The notes: a model not told the origin generated them from the letters alone. DNA of 64,000 bases from Massospora cicadina (GCA_022478985.1 JAKSZP010006611.1:62001-126000), one strand, 5' to 3'. Shown: positions 10,653 through 22,544, counted from the stretch's first letter. Numbers and translations: made by a program.

Positions 10653-10989
10653 AACTTCTATTTCAATATAAATCAGGTTAACCTGGTTGACTCATCAGCA
10701 TCTAAGCTTCTCTTGTTTGCAAATGGACCGCTTACCATCCCACCTCATGATGAAGATCTTTTTGCATATAACCACACTAGAAGTCATGGAGATTATTATA
10801 TAGTAATCATGTATCAGGGGCCCATTTCTAACAGCATGTCCTTTAGGCTTAACTCCAGGAACCAATGTCTGTGCCAAACACCTCCAAGACCTATTTAAGA
10901 CTCTCAAGTCCAATATAGAGGTACTTTCTGATCAAGAGAATCCATCAAGACCCTCATACATAGAAAGTCAGAACATAAAGTCCTGTGAC

Positions 10990-11520
10990 ACTGGAGCTCA
11001 TTGCTTTGATTAACTTGGATTACAAGCTCTACACAAAGCTCATATTTGATAGAATTGCAGATTAGTTTTGCCTTTACTGAACCCAACCAAAATTAGCTTA
11101 ATATGAGAAAGTAGCTATAGATAACCACAACATTTTTCACGGACTTTGGCTATAATCTCACATAAGACAAATTAGTTTTATGGCTCTCCTGTACATAAAG
11201 AAGGCTTGTGATAAGGTGTATTGGATGTACAATAACGCCTCCTTAACCTGCTTTAAATCCCTGATAGACATTTGATGGATCTTAGCGCTTAATCAAAACT
11301 TCATACCAAAGTGTTGGCACCAACAGGATTCACAGCTGGAGTACTAGTGGAGCAAGTTCTCCGCCAAGGGGACCCTTTGAGTCTGACGTTATTTATTGTC
11401 ACGCTTAATTTATTTGAACCATTTTTAAATGAGCTTTTGGGGAATAAGATCCTAAACTCCACCTGCATAGTAGCCTTCTAATATGACACCATCATTACAT
11501 TCAGTTTTTTAAAAGTCAAC
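10990..11520 (+). pseudogene. decayed LINE reverse transcriptase
   Basis: Pieces of a non-LTR RT can be read in order despite stops and frameshifts. First comes an I-A-L-I-N-L-D-Y-K-L-Y-T-K-L block (from 10997), the usual fingers motif. Next is A-L-L-Y-I-K-K-A-x-D-K-V (from 11180), matching the first catalytic Asp region. Then L-R-Q-G-D-P-L-S-L-T-L-F (near 11356-11391), and finally a broken catalytic box F-stop-Y-D-T near 11473, where F-A-D-D is expected. It is far more decayed than the LINE at 33.3 kb and differs in sequence, so it is a separate, older insertion. Confidence 0.7.
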
Positions 11521-12797
11521 TTTTTACCCTGACTCTGTAAAGGTACTTAGAAGCGTCAGACATAAGTTCATCACCTCAATTATGATGGTAATTCAAATAG
11601 GCTCACCAACCTTCCTTTTATTTTGTCTTAAACCTGCATTCAGCAATTTTGCGTCACTTTGGTATCATTACAACTCACTAAGAAATCTGAGGCGATAAAC
11701 AATGTGGACTTGATCTTTTGAGGCGGTGAACGCCATGATCAAAATATTGAACTTCCAGATCATAGACCCACATGGTCAGGCCATGATGATTAACATTTCT
11801 ATTTATCCAAGGTTAGGTTTATTGATTATTTCTTACCTATGCGTTCAACTTTTACTCAAAGCTAAATGTGCTACTTTGTTGTTATATAAAAGGCACCAAC
11901 AAGCCACCCAATCTTTGACTACCATTTAATGATCACATCATGAAGGGGACCTGGGATTTCTGGTCACAAAGACCCATGCCACTTTCATCTACCTCAGGCT
12001 ATATGCCCAATCATCTTCTGAGGCATGATCACAATGCCCCATATGGGTGTTGGCCCTCTGTTAAGCAGTTTCAAAATCTCCTAGAATTCTTAGAGCATCA
12101 CAAAACTTTTTAGATGTCTAACAAACCAACTAATCCATTGACTCAAACCATCCTAATGAGTTTACTAGAACCAGGCTCTTCATGAAATGAAGCAGGTAGG
12201 TACATGGTTAATCACTCCTCCCCCATACAGAAGGGACGTCCCTGGACTTAGCTCCTGTTACCATGCTGTCATTGATAACAGATAAGTTGTTGTAAACCGT
12301 TCAAACTTTTGGACAGAATTCCCATCTGTTAAAGACTCCTTGTGATCATCCTCCTCCATGAGATTAACTTTAAGAGGCTATGGCAAAATGTCAACCATAT
12401 AGTCCTATTGGCTAATGTGACTACACTTTGTGGTGGGTCCTCCGCCACTCTAAAGTACAAGGGGCCAAAATAAACCAGCCTCTTAACATAGGAGCTGTTT
12501 TTACTGTTCCTATCCAATTGACTCTTACCTCACCATCTTCTCACATGTCCATAATTTGCTGCTTTCTATCCCAGAGTCCATGCACACCTCTAGGATCAGC
12601 CATTGGTCATACATCCAGCTCAATAATTAATGTTCAAAAGTCTCTACTTGGTTGCCAGTGTCTCATTGTGTCCTTCCTATGCCACGGCTACCTTGACCAT
12701 TCACAACACCTTCTTACATGCAGCTTTAATGCTCAAATGAAGATAATACCATACTTATACCCATTTCTAGGACCAAATGATATGACTTTATATGGTA
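11520..12797 (+). other. probable 3' part of the dead LINE, unreadable
   Basis: An open frame at 12428-12886 and scattered Cys/His-rich phrases may derive from the C-terminal part of the same LINE. I cannot place any domain with confidence. No repeat match to the rest of the window was noticed. Confidence 0.2.
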
Positions 12798-13560
12798 TGT
12801 CACCAACCCTTCCAAGATTTAAAACCATTAAAGATTCTATAAGTGCACAAATTCTCTTACCTTGTGATTATTTTAGTGATGAATAGTCTGCTAGGTGTAT
12901 GATGACAACTATCCTAGTCTTGTTTCTTGATCTTTTAGTAAATTTGTCCCCACTCTGACATTTGATGATTATAAGTGATTTCAATCCACTTGTTTTAAAT
13001 GATACTTTGAATCGTAAACTGATTCTTGATTACTTCATCTAGAAGCAGACAAACATGACAAGTTACAATTCAAAGGTAGGATTTATTAAAATTAGGGATA
13101 ATATATAGGCGAGAGCATTAGAAGACATGTGATATAGTAACATGCGATCATGATTACCTTGGCTCATCTAGGTGAGAATAACAGGTATTAGTTTCAAATT
13201 GGAAACTTCTCAGCTGATTTTCATAGATAATAGCCTGATTAAAAGCTAACTTAATCAGAAATCACATCCGCTACTACAACTTATCAATATACCATTAGTA
13301 AATGTCCATTTCATGAGCCAACTACTTTATCACCATGTTGTCAGCAACAATTCCTGACGAAATTATAGCCATAACTATAATGAGACTTGCATCCTTTGTA
13401 TTACAATTAGTCATTTAACTTTTATTACCTAACATACAGCTTTTTTAAACAATCTTCTCAAATCTTAAATTATAAGCTAAATTATATAAATGTACCAAAT
13501 AAATAAATTAAAGCTTAATCTTTATCAAGATGGATAATGTGGCCATATAAGATTTCCACA
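12797..13560 (-). repeat. family Y LTR, isolated copy
   Basis: This block aligns with the two LTRs of the Y element (28496-29227; 32687-33333 plus 38639-38725). Shared phrases are CATTTCATGAGC, TTGCATCCTTT, TTAAAGCTTAATC and AATGTGG. On the minus strand it starts TGTGGAAATC at 13560. The other end (about 12797) is approximate. No adjoining internal region was recognised, so it is likely a solo or truncated LTR. It provides an empty-site comparison for the LINE insertion in the Y element. Confidence 0.6.
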
Positions 13561-13790
13561 CCAGCTCTGTCCAATCTGAAGCATGGCATTGACAGCATAC
13601 CCTCCCTTTCTCAACACTTCCTCCCTCCGCTTCCCTCACCTCAGTCTTTTAGAAGTCCAGGCTTATCAAATAAATCTCAATACATCTCTACTTGAGTTAG
13701 ATCATATTGTACTAAAAGATAAAGGCTCTTCAGAAATGAACTATAAAAACATTCATTATTTTAAAAAACATTTTGAAACATACCTCCTAT

Positions 13791-13842
13791 GGATGCGTGG
13801 CGGCTTCCCTTTTGGGTTGGGCACCACTAGTGCTAAAAAAAA
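13791..13842 (+). mobile_element. mini-retroposon copy B (52 bp)
   Basis: A 52-bp insert ends TTGGGCACCACTAGTGCTAAA plus more A, a diverged form of the shared end. It is flanked by an exact 16-bp TSD, GAAACATACCTCCTAT (13775-13790 and 13843-13858). It is one of the longest copies and shows sequence upstream of the common 3' end. Confidence 0.85.
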
Positions 13843-13859
13843 GAAACATACCTCCTATT

Positions 13860-14758
13860 TCACTAGTTAATATTTGTTGAACCTATATTTTGATTGAGCA
13901 ATAGCCTAATAAACAGATGAATACGCGTGAACAGGTGTTACCAAAAGTTAAATATATAATTAAAATTAAAAGAAGCGTCATAGCTACAAGAAACAAAGAA
14001 TGTAGTTAGTGTATTTTTAGCGATAAATAAAAAATGGAAGGGACTAGTTGCAAGTCTCCCAATTATTTTAACATATTTGATTAGGAAATTGAGTCTTGGT
14101 TCTTCCAGAGATTAAAGATCATGGTAAAGAGCTATGTCAATGACAGACCTTGAAACCTATCTATTATAGCGATTGACTAGGTGGCCTGGGCTTAAGTTAA
14201 GTTTAAAAAGATTTTTACTTGTCTGTGTGCCAATATTAGGTTATTATAAGGTGTATATTGTTGACTTAGATTAAGTAAAGACTTAGAGTCCCAGAGTAGA
14301 ATTCTGTATGAGTATTAAGAAGATTATTAGTGAGAGTTTGCCAAGTGATAAAAAATTTTCTTTATTAAGACTCTTTCTGTATTTAAGTGTTTTTTAAGAA
14401 AAAGAAATCTTTAAATTACTTAACCTTTGTACTAGTGTACCTGAACTTGTGCTACTATCTAACTAATTCCTCACACTAACAAGTAATTATCAGCAGATTT
14501 CGTTAGTGGTTTTCATTAAAAGGGCTCCATTTAATAGATCAACTGTTAAAATCCAACTGGAATCATGTCAGATCCTTCTAGTTACAGAAAAGCTCTTTTC
14601 ACAGTCGCTTCTATTTATAGTGGGCTTTGAGGCAAGTATGCAGGGGAGCAATGCGAACTTCAGATAATAAACCACCCAACTTTACAATAGTACCCCTTCT
14701 GACCAAGAAGACATAGCAATTGATGTGAAGTTGGCTTATCAGTGCTTAAGTCTGTAAG
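13860..14758. other. no recognisable feature
   Basis: AT-rich sequence between mini-retroposon B and the family-B element. I see no coding frame, no LTR match and no tandem array. It could be the outer part of T3's 3' LTR, displaced by the family-B insertion, but I could not show that. Confidence 0.25.
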
Positions 14759-14763
14759 CCAAG

Positions 14764-16120
14764 TGTTGGAATTTTGGATATGGCTAATTTTATCTCGCCT
14801 GACCAAGATTATAATCTTCTTATTTGCTAAGGTCAAGGCCCTCTAGTAGATATGGGAGTTAACATTCTATAAATTGACTATTATTCAGCAAATATCTTAA
14901 ACAGATATCAATATAACCGCTGGGCTTTGATCCGCCAGATCGATAATGTTTTGTTGGGGATGGTCCCCATAAAATAAACAAGAAATTAAGTTGTAAAATT
15001 TCATATAAATAATTAATTTTGGCTTATAATAGTCATTTGGTTTTTAGCGCTGATTGAATAATAAGATTACTGAAGTTGCTAGGCGATTGATGCCGCCTGT
15101 AATAACAACTATAATTTACCCTTTTTAGTATTGTGACATTCTGGTTGTGGGTTAGAGTCCCATTAACTAAATAGATTGCTAACCTGATAAGGGTGAATCG
15201 CTGGGGTGAATAAAGGTGTTGAAACACGTTCTTTGTTTTAATTCAGAGAAGGGTTCATTTGAATAGGGGATAAAACCTGACCAACCCGATGAGGTAGATG
15301 ATTGTTTTGCACTACATGGAGGGTGAATATAATGGAAAAACTGCCGTTCCTAATTGAGGCGCCAACAGAAGAGTTGGGCGCCAAATCCCCTATATATTCC
15401 TTTTAGAAATACTTAATAAGTCATATTCTTGTAAATAATAAAATATCTAATTTATTATACATTTTATATATCTTTTAGCACTCCTGGGATTATAGTAGAG
15501 GGATTAAATATCTCTGAGCTAAATATTACTATTAAGTTCTCTACGGTTCCTGCGTCATGAGAAAAACCTCTGAACTTAGTACTATGTTAAGTTCTTCCTG
15601 AAGAAAGGAATGAAGTCTCACCAAGAAGGCCATGAACTATAATTGCCAGATAAGTCTAAGGAGAGGCCTCTAAGTCGAAATTAGGAGTCAAGTCTTAAGA
15701 TTAGAAGTTCCCCTAGAACCTCTGAATCTGCTGCCAGTAGGTTAAAATCTGTTGTTATGTCCATAGGTTGTTAACTCTGAGGAGGAGTTGAAGGAAGAGG
15801 AATTCCCTTATTAACTGGAGCGTTAATTACCTTCACCAGTGGACTGAAGGATTAATATACCTGTCAAAAAAATCCATAGCATGAGAAATATATGGTCGTG
15901 AAATACTAAACTGGATATTAGTCTTCATATATTCTTAATCACTCACATCTTTATAAGTTTTTTTTTCTTAGTAATGGTTGCACATATAAAGAACCTGTGA
16001 AAGAAAACTTTGGGAGCTGAAAAATAGTTGTAATCCCAAAAGAGCAGAGTCTCAAGTTTACATATTGGTGCTCATTTCAAAGAGGTAAGTTGAGTAGCCA
16101 TCAGTTCCCAAATTTTCATA
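14764..16120 (+). repeat. family B 5' LTR
   Basis: This 1,357-bp repeat matches 19122-20509 throughout: GGCCCTCTAGT(A/G)GATATGGGAG near the start, GATGCCGCCTGTAAT in the middle, and GCACATATAAAGAAC near the end. Its near-equal length to the 3' copy, once mini-retroposon C and its TSD are subtracted (1,352 bp), supports the boundaries. Confidence 0.75.
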
Positions 16121-16121
16121 T

Positions 16122-16139
16122 TGGTGCTCACTACAGGGG
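16122..16139 (+). promoter_or_regulatory. tRNA primer-binding site of family B
   Basis: TGGTGCTCACTACAGGGG lies one base after the 5' LTR. Because tRNAs end in CCA, a site starting TGG is expected for minus-strand DNA priming. The same 18-mer, with one or two changes, occurs next to the LTRs of T4, T2 and the Y element. I could not name the tRNA. Confidence 0.75.
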
Positions 16140-16179
16140 TAGTTGAGTTTTCAGACCAATATAAGTCAAAAGCTATCAA

Positions 16180-17130
16180 GAATGTCTCACAAGAAGAACT
16201 AAAGAAGCTTTAGACGGAACTAGAAACCGTCAACAAGAATGTGCTATATTTGGCGTCACAGGCCAATTTTGCTAACTTATAAGAATGGGCGATGAAAGCT
16301 GAAGTAGAGGTCAAGCAAGTTGGAAAAATCAATAAGGTCCTCTGTGTGTAAAAGTCATCTTTTTGTAAATTGAAGGAGGGCTTTAGTTTAGAAGTATAGT
16401 TTCAGAAGATCAAGCATGAAGTGGATCACGTACGCTTATTCCAGTTTAGTTAATGAATAGCACAACTATCAAAATTTATAGAGAAATTGAAGAACCATAA
16501 ATGCGATTGTGCACAAATAGAGGCGGACAATGAAGCGCCTGAAACTCCATTTGTTAAGAATCATCCACCCAGAAATATGCCTAAGTCATTTGGAGTGATT
16601 TTGGAAATGACCTCCAAAGATAATCCCATGGTCAATAGAGTCATTGGGCAGGATTCTCCTGCTAGTGAAGCCACTAATGAATTTTAAAGAACACCAAAAT
16701 TACTCATGTTTCATCAGGATAATGCCCCTAAGTTTTTCTAATTATTCGAGATAAGATTGTTTAGTCTCAGTGAATGACAATAGGAGTGACCATCATGAAC
16801 TGCTTGAACACAGATTGCCAGAATTTGGTGTTACCCATATGACTGGGGACATTTGGTCTTATAATGAAGCTAAGAAAGCCATTATGAGAGAGTTCAGAAG
16901 CCCAATGCGGATTTCTAACTGCAAGCAGGAATTTATGGGCAATCACTTTTGAATAAATGAGACTTTATCATCTTTTTCTGATTGATTCTATCAAAAGTTG
17001 CAAATACTATCTGGGGCAAAAGTGAAGACCAAAGTTTAGGTACAGATGGCAATGCAGTTGGCAATCAGCCCTAAGAAAATCTACATTAGGCCATGGTTTC
17101 ATTGCTAAATAAATATGATTTTCATATCAC
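16180..17130 (+). pseudogene. gag remnant of family B
   Basis: The N-terminal part reads as a coiled coil with heptad-like E-E-L-K-K-L and A-E-V-E-V-K blocks. It is interrupted by TAG and TAA where Gln is expected. At 16770-16952 lies a capsid-like block with W-S-Y-N-E-A-K-K-A-I-M-R-E-F and then Q-E-F-M-G. It matches the T4 gag block W-S-Q-V-K-E-A-L-I-K-D-F...Q-A-F-M-G, and a similar block on the minus strand inside the Y element. No zinc knuckle was found. Confidence 0.6.
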
Positions 17131-17524
17131 AGATGGTGGAAATCATGAAGATATTAGGCTTGACGTTTGACGCGTCTAATCAATTTGATACAGAAATTCT
17201 GTTAAGGATGATCATACTATGGCAGAATTTGAAGATGATAATATGGAGAAAATGGAAAATTGCCAATAAGCAGTACTGAACTTTGTTGAGGAAGAATATG
17301 ATGAATTAAAGTGTAAAGAATAATTCAAGAACCACTATTGGGATAGTGGAGAGATGGGATATATTACTGCCCAAAGTTGGGGGAAGAAACTGAAGAGAAA
17401 TATGAATCTTGTGTTGCCTCAAGAGGAGGATGAAGGTACTCAAGATTTGGAAAATAGACTTGCAGTCTATATGTGGAACTATCTAGCGCTTCAAGCAAAT
17501 CTGTTCCACTAGACATCTACTTAA

Positions 17525-17590
17525 GATGAAAGTTGTCAACAGGGCCAGCTCAGGTTTTACTGGGTCTGTTAGAAATAGTCCCTGGGGTGT
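17525..17590 (+). repeat. short internal repeat shared with 18622-18690
   Basis: GTTGTCAACAGGGCCAGCT...GGTCTGTTAGAAATAGTCCC resembles GTTGTCAGCAGTAGGGCCAGCTTAGG...GTAGTCCCAAGG further right. It is a duplicated piece within the family-B interior. No function is evident. Confidence 0.4.
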
Positions 17591-17725
17591 GAGATGTTTA
17601 TAAAAGACAATAGATGAGAAATTAGATGATATTGAGATGGAAAGCACTCAATCCAGTATATTGGAATGCAATATTAAAAATGAAGGTTATTAAGAAAACG
17701 AGGTCAAAATGGAAGTTATTGATCC

Positions 17726-18200
17726 ATGATAATAGAGGGAATTGCACAACCCAATATTTTTCAATTAATAAAAAGAGGCAAATATGCCAAAGATAAGGAT
17801 CGTCAATTCAAGTTGAAATTAGATGAAGTTGGAATTTCTATATCAATCCATGTAATTAGTGGATCATTTCTGGATTTATTGGCGGAATTATTTCAAACAA
17901 TAAGGATGGCAATGAATGCCAAAAATCAGTTTAAAGGGAAAAGATTAGAACAATCAAACGGAACTGGCAATTAGCAATGAATTCACAATTTTGTGAGATA
18001 CAAGGACATAAGTGCTTATTGCCAAATTATGAAATGAAATTAGAATCTGTCAAAGGTTTAAAAAATGAGAACAAGGTCTAGTGAATGGGACCGTTTGAGA
18101 GTATCGCCAAGTCAGCAGGTGTTGCCTATATGCTGGAAGGCATAGCAGATGAATGTATCATGAAGAAGGTAAATACTAAAAACCTAGTATTAGATTTAAA
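17726..18200 (+). pseudogene. integrase C-terminal remnant of family B
   Basis: An 82-codon open frame (17726-17974) of unclear origin is followed by a block reading G-P-F-E-S-I-A-K-S-A-G-V-A-Y-M-L-E-G near 18085-18140. That is the pattern seen where integrase C-termini cross the GPF-type module in this group; compare E-G-P-F-V-I in T2. The DDE core and the RT/RNase H are missing between gag and here. Confidence 0.4.
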
Positions 18201-18590
18201 TAAAATAATTGTAATGTCCTCATAGGACCACTAAACCAAAAGATTTGGTTATGTCCTGGTGTGTTGGTTAAGACCCAGGGGGACCGCTGAACCAGAAGAG
18301 ATGGTCAAGTCCCAAGAGGGGATGCTGAAATAAAATAGTTGCTTAAGTCTTGAATATAGACCTCCAAAAAATTATAGCTGGTAAGTTTAAAAACCTCTAA
18401 ACCAGAGAAGGGGTAAAAGAAGAACCTCTGGACCTATTTATAGGTTAAGTCCTATTACAATGAAAAAATACAAAAAATGATATAAGATAAATATTTAAGA
18501 GAAAAAAATATATAGCAAGAAAAACAGCTATATATTGAGTATTTTTTGCCACAAGAAGATGCATTGGCAGTAGTCTCACCTGCCAATGAT

Positions 18591-18604
18591 AAGAGGGGGA
18601 AGAG
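18591..18604 (+). promoter_or_regulatory. polypurine tract inside family B
   Basis: AAGAGGGGGAAGAG is followed by TTGTGATAGAG. It looks like a plus-strand primer, but the LTR shared by all three family-B copies begins later, at 19122, preceded by AAGTGGGGATA. This could be a second or central polypurine tract, or the scar of another element. 18606-19121 is otherwise unexplained; the open frame there (18874-19170) has no motif. Confidence 0.4.
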
Positions 18605-19121
18605 TTGTGATAGAGAAGCATGTTGTCAGCAGTAGGGCCAGCTTAGGCTGTAACTGGTCTGCCTCAAGTAGTCCCAAGGCGCTAAAAAAGCAAGCATATT
18701 TGTGGAATTAGGATGGGTTGAAACTGAATTCACTGGGAGTAGTCCCTTAAAGAAAAACCCAGCCTAGTCTAATACAAGGAATAAGGGTTCAGAGAAGACA
18801 CCCAAGAAGGTCCCTTAAATGGCGAAGTGTCATATAACCCTGACCTGAAATTAACAGGATTTACAGACCTTTTTTGGCATGGATAAATGAAATAGGCTGG
18901 CATGGCTTGTGGCCATCAGAACCGCGCTCTGAGGAGGCGAGAGCATGTAGAAATCAGGGAAGAGGAGCTGTAATGCTGAACAGGGCATTAATCAAGTGCG
19001 GGGAAGACCATGCTCCTCTGAAGTTGTATCCAAATACAATGTCCAAAAATGACCATGGCTTGAAGCGGCGTCCAACCCAAAGTTTTTATCTTCTGCAGCA
19101 TAATATGGTCAAGTGGGGATA

Positions 19122-20509
19122 TGTTGGATTTTGGATATGGCCAAATTATCCTAGCTGCTCAAGATTATAATCTGCTTATTTGGTGGGAGACGAGGCCCTC
19201 TAGTGGATATGGGAGTTATCATTCTAAATACAATGTCTATTGTTCTTTAAATTATCCCAAATAATTATTTATTAATCCACTGGGTTTCATCCGCTAGATT
19301 GATAATGTTTTAATGGGGATTGTCCTCAACAATAAGCAAGTAATTAAGTTGTCAATATTCATATTGATAGGACCATCTAGTACTAAAAAAATATTCATAT
19401 TGATGATACTTTGGCTTGTAGGAATCAACTAAGTTTTATTGCCTATTGCCTAATGTATTATTGAAGTTACTAGTCAAGTATGCCGCCTGTAATAGAAACT
19501 GGCAATCTACCCTTTTGAGTATTGTGACCTGCTGGTTGTGGGTTAGAGTCCCAATACCTAAATAGGTTGCTAACCTGATAAGGGTGAATCGCTGGGGTGA
19601 ATGAAGGTGTTGAAACACGTTCTTTGCTTCAATCCAGAGAAGGGTGAAATTGATAGGGGAGTGAACTTGACCAACCTGATGAGGATAACATTGCTTTGCA
19701 CTACATGGAGGGTGAATTTAATGGCAATAACTGCCGTTCCCAATTGAGGCAACAGCAGAAGAGTTGGGTGCCAAATTTCCCTATATTTATCTTTGAGAAT
19801 TATTTATAAGGAAGATTCTTATAGGTAATTAAATATCTAGTTCTGTTTTACATTTTGGTTTATCTTTTAAAATTATTATATTACAGTAAGGGATTAAACA
19901 TCTCTTAACTAAATATTACTAAAAAGTTCACCGCTGCTTTTACGTCAAAAGAAGAACCTCTGAACCTAGTTTTAAGTTAAGTTCTTCCTGAAGAAAGGAA
20001 TTGAAGCTTTGCCAAGTAGGTCACTGGTCTATAACTTTTAGATGAGTCTATAAGAGACCTTTAAGTCGGAATTAGAAGTCAAGTCTTAAGAGTAGAAGCT
20101 ACCCTAGAACCAGTGAACATGATGCTAGTAGGTTAAGTTCTGGATTTTTGCCCAGAAGTTGCCAACTCTGAGGAGGAGTTGAAGGAGAGGAAATCGCTTG
20201 TTACCTGGAGCGTTGATTACCTTCATAAGTGGTTTAAAAGATTATTGTACCTGTCAAAGGAAAATCCAGAGCAGGAGAAATATATGGCGGTGAACTACAA
20301 AATGGATACTAGCCTCCATAATATCAATCACTAACATATTTTATAGAATTTTTATCAACTCTTATTTGTTGCACATATAAAGAACATGTCAAGAAAACCT
20401 TGGGAACTTAAAGGATTTATAATCCTAAAAGAGCAGAGTCACTAGTTTACATATTGGTGCTCATCTCAAAGGAGAAAGTTGAGTGGCTACTAGTTCCAAA
20501 ATTTTCACT
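19122..20509 (+). repeat. family B 3' LTR
   Basis: This 1,388-bp copy of 14764-16120 carries the 21-bp mini-retroposon C and its 15-bp TSD at 19354-19404. It ends TTTTCACT next to sequence unrelated to the 5' LTR's flank. Confidence 0.75.
19369..19389 (+). mobile_element. mini-retroposon copy C (21 bp)
   Basis: The insert is only 21 bp: A plus GGACCATCTAGTACTAAAAA. It is flanked by the exact 15-bp TSD AATATTCATATTGAT (19354-19368 and 19390-19404). The paralogous 5' LTR near 15000 reads through this point without the insert, giving an empty site. Confidence 0.85.
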
Positions 20510-20514
20510 TCAAG

Positions 20515-20966
20515 GTTAAATAGGGCTCAAAACTGTAAATAAGATGAACCGCAAAGGTAACTGGAAAAAAAGGAGTGTATAGAATATATCTTTTATAAAA
20601 ACAAGAGCTTTTATTTTATTTTACAGGTAAGAATACGTCGCCAAATAGATCTCCTTGATCCCTTTAATCAGCATCTATCAAATGATTCCAGGGTCAACTG
20701 CTTAACCAAGGTCTTCGTGTTATCCCTCATCTATGACTTCATGACTGCTTTGATTTGAGGCGCCTTTTGCGAGGGGTAGGGAGCTAAGAATCCTATCTGG
20801 AAGACATTTTCTCAATAATGATGCATGTGAAAATTTCTTCCAAAATTTTCTGATTTATCTCTTATTAAAGGTTCCAAAAGTGCAAATGATATCGTTTAAA
20901 AGCTAACTTATCAATGCTCAATTTGCAAGTTAGTATCTCAACTTGTTTTTATCTCAAACCCTGACA
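20515..20966 (-). repeat. candidate 3' LTR of element T3
   Basis: On the minus strand an LTR-type start, TGTCAGGGTTTGAG, begins at 20966. It is preceded by the polypurine tract CTTGAGGGGGCAT (complement of 20967-20979). The distal end was not found; the family-B element may lie inside it. TGTCAG matches the start of the T4 and T2 LTRs. Confidence 0.5.
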
Positions 20967-21850
20967 ATGCCCCCTCAAGATTCTTTCAGAGGGTGTTATA
21001 GGGTCAAAGGAAATGACCATGAACTCAGTTGATCACCATACCCTGGTTGACATTGGCAATTATTTAAACAGAGTTTACCTTATGTATAAATCGGTGGGTA
21101 CCTGACCAAAGAGCATCAAATTTGTTTTGTCAACCTCAATGCTGATGGTGCTAGAACAGTACCAGATCATAAACTCTAAGGTTGGCAATGAGGGGTTATT
21201 AACAAAGTAGGGCGTCTCAACTAGTATTTAAGATAATTTCTTTGGTAGCAAGGGCTTGAAGTTGGATAATTTCGTCCACTAAGGTTTTCATAGTTAGTTC
21301 ATCATTTTTAGGCGCTTCCAAAGTCCAAAAAGGGTGAATACTGATTAATAATCGGGTTGCACATCCATATAGAACTTTAAATGGGAAATTATTGACTATT
21401 TGGTGATAGATTAATTGATATGTAATAGGGCGTTGAGAAAAAGGGTTATAGCGCATAGATTCATAGGGGGACATCTTTCATAATATATAATCTAACATTT
21501 CTATTATCATATTCCACCTTTCATTGGTAAATGTATTAATTGGGGTGGTTGAGGTTTTAATTTTGTTATAGATAAAGAGGTTATATCTTGGGCTATTTTA
21601 GAGCTTAAATTATTTCATTACTAAAAAATTTGTGTCATCTCTTTTGAGCTAAAAGGATCAAAAGTGTAATAAGGCTGCAACTTTCTTAAGGTTATGGGCC
21701 CACCACATAATATAAAAACATTTTAGGGTCACGTTGGATCAACAGCTTGATGTTGATAAAAAAGGGCTGGCTAATACTTTGTTTGACAAATCAAACAGGG
21801 CTCTACTAACTTGTGGATAATCTTAACCATCTGTTCATAGTAGCGACGCT
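20967..21850 (-). pseudogene. T3 integrase, core and C-terminal part
   Basis: Reading the minus strand from 21850, the second half of an integrase zinc finger is seen (H-K-L-V...C-L-I-C-Q near 21800), followed by a decayed catalytic core. An open 85-codon frame at 21217-21474 reads M-S-P-Y-E...V-L-Y-G-C with a helical C-terminal part. The first half of the finger is on the far side of T2 (28309-28490). Without T2 and one ACGCT copy the frame continues in phase, with a single TGA. Confidence 0.65.
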
Positions 21851-22527
21851 TTTTGGTTTTTTGGCTGGGGAGATGCTCACTGCTGCTTTTTACCTAAAAT
21901 CCAACAAATTGGGGGAGTGAAACTACTTAAATTAATAAAGTTAAATAAACACAAAAAACTAGAAACATGGTGTTTTATATGTTTAATAGGACTTGCTGGA
22001 GGTAAGAAATGAACTCCCTTAATAAGTCAATAATTAAAATCTAAGCTGGTGAGGCTCTAAGTTTTGTTGGCTTAGTAAAATCTGAATTTAGAAATATGGT
22101 GATTTGACCTATTGGATCTCAGGAGGCTCATCTCATCTTGATGAAATGACTGATGGGAAGTCAATTTTTGGTAGGATACGACCGTGAGGTAACAATTTAA
22201 TCAATTTTACCCATTCAGTGGGCATGAAAATTTTTTTACCCTGCAAAACCCCTTCTGACGCTATAAAAGGGGCCAGCCTCCGCTGGGTAGGCTGCACTAA
22301 ATTAGTGGTGGACTGGGGAGGAGCCTCCAATGGGCTCTTGAATTTGCTGCATAGTCGGCACAATTTGATTACCCAACTTTGGGGTATTAGGCCAAAAGTT
22401 ATTACTAATTTTGTTGCCCCAATTTAAAACATTCCACTGAGAATTATACAGGGTCTTTAGGCTGATATTGTCTAAATTATGAGCTAAAACGCTCTTTTTA
22501 CAATATTGGACTTGTAATTGTCTGACA
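21851..22527 (-). repeat. T2 3' LTR
   Basis: 677 bp. On the minus strand it starts TGTCAGACAATTACAAG at 22527 and matches 27637-28303 throughout, including a shared GTGTTTTATATGTTTA phrase. The terminal CA is changed (plus-strand TT at 21851 where the other copy has TG). Confidence 0.8.
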
Positions 22528-22544
22528 TTACCCCCTTCAAGTGT
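22528..22544 (-). promoter_or_regulatory. T2 polypurine tract
   Basis: The minus strand reads CACTTGAAGGGGGTAA directly before the 3' LTR, the expected plus-strand DNA primer. T4 (TTGAGGGGGAAG) and T3 (CTTGAGGGGGCAT) have similar tracts. Confidence 0.7.

Larger units (their letters stand above)
14764..20509 (+). mobile_element. family B Ty3-like element without RT
   Basis: LTRs at 14764-16120 and 19122-20509 flank a 3.0-kb interior. Both start TGTTGG(A)ATTTT and end TTTTCA plus two bases. A primer-binding site at 16122 gives plus orientation. The interior keeps a gag remnant and an integrase C-terminal fragment, but RT and RNase H are absent. The flanks CCAAG (14759-14763) and TCAAG (20510-20514) may be a TSD with one change. 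It is therefore a deletion derivative that could only have moved with outside help. Confidence 0.7.

Noticed and set aside
18606..20509. Family-B 3' LTR starting at TGTGATAG after the polypurine tract at 18591
   Set aside because: The other family-B copies (14764, 50967) both begin at TGTTGG, and 18606-19121 has no counterpart in the 5' LTR.
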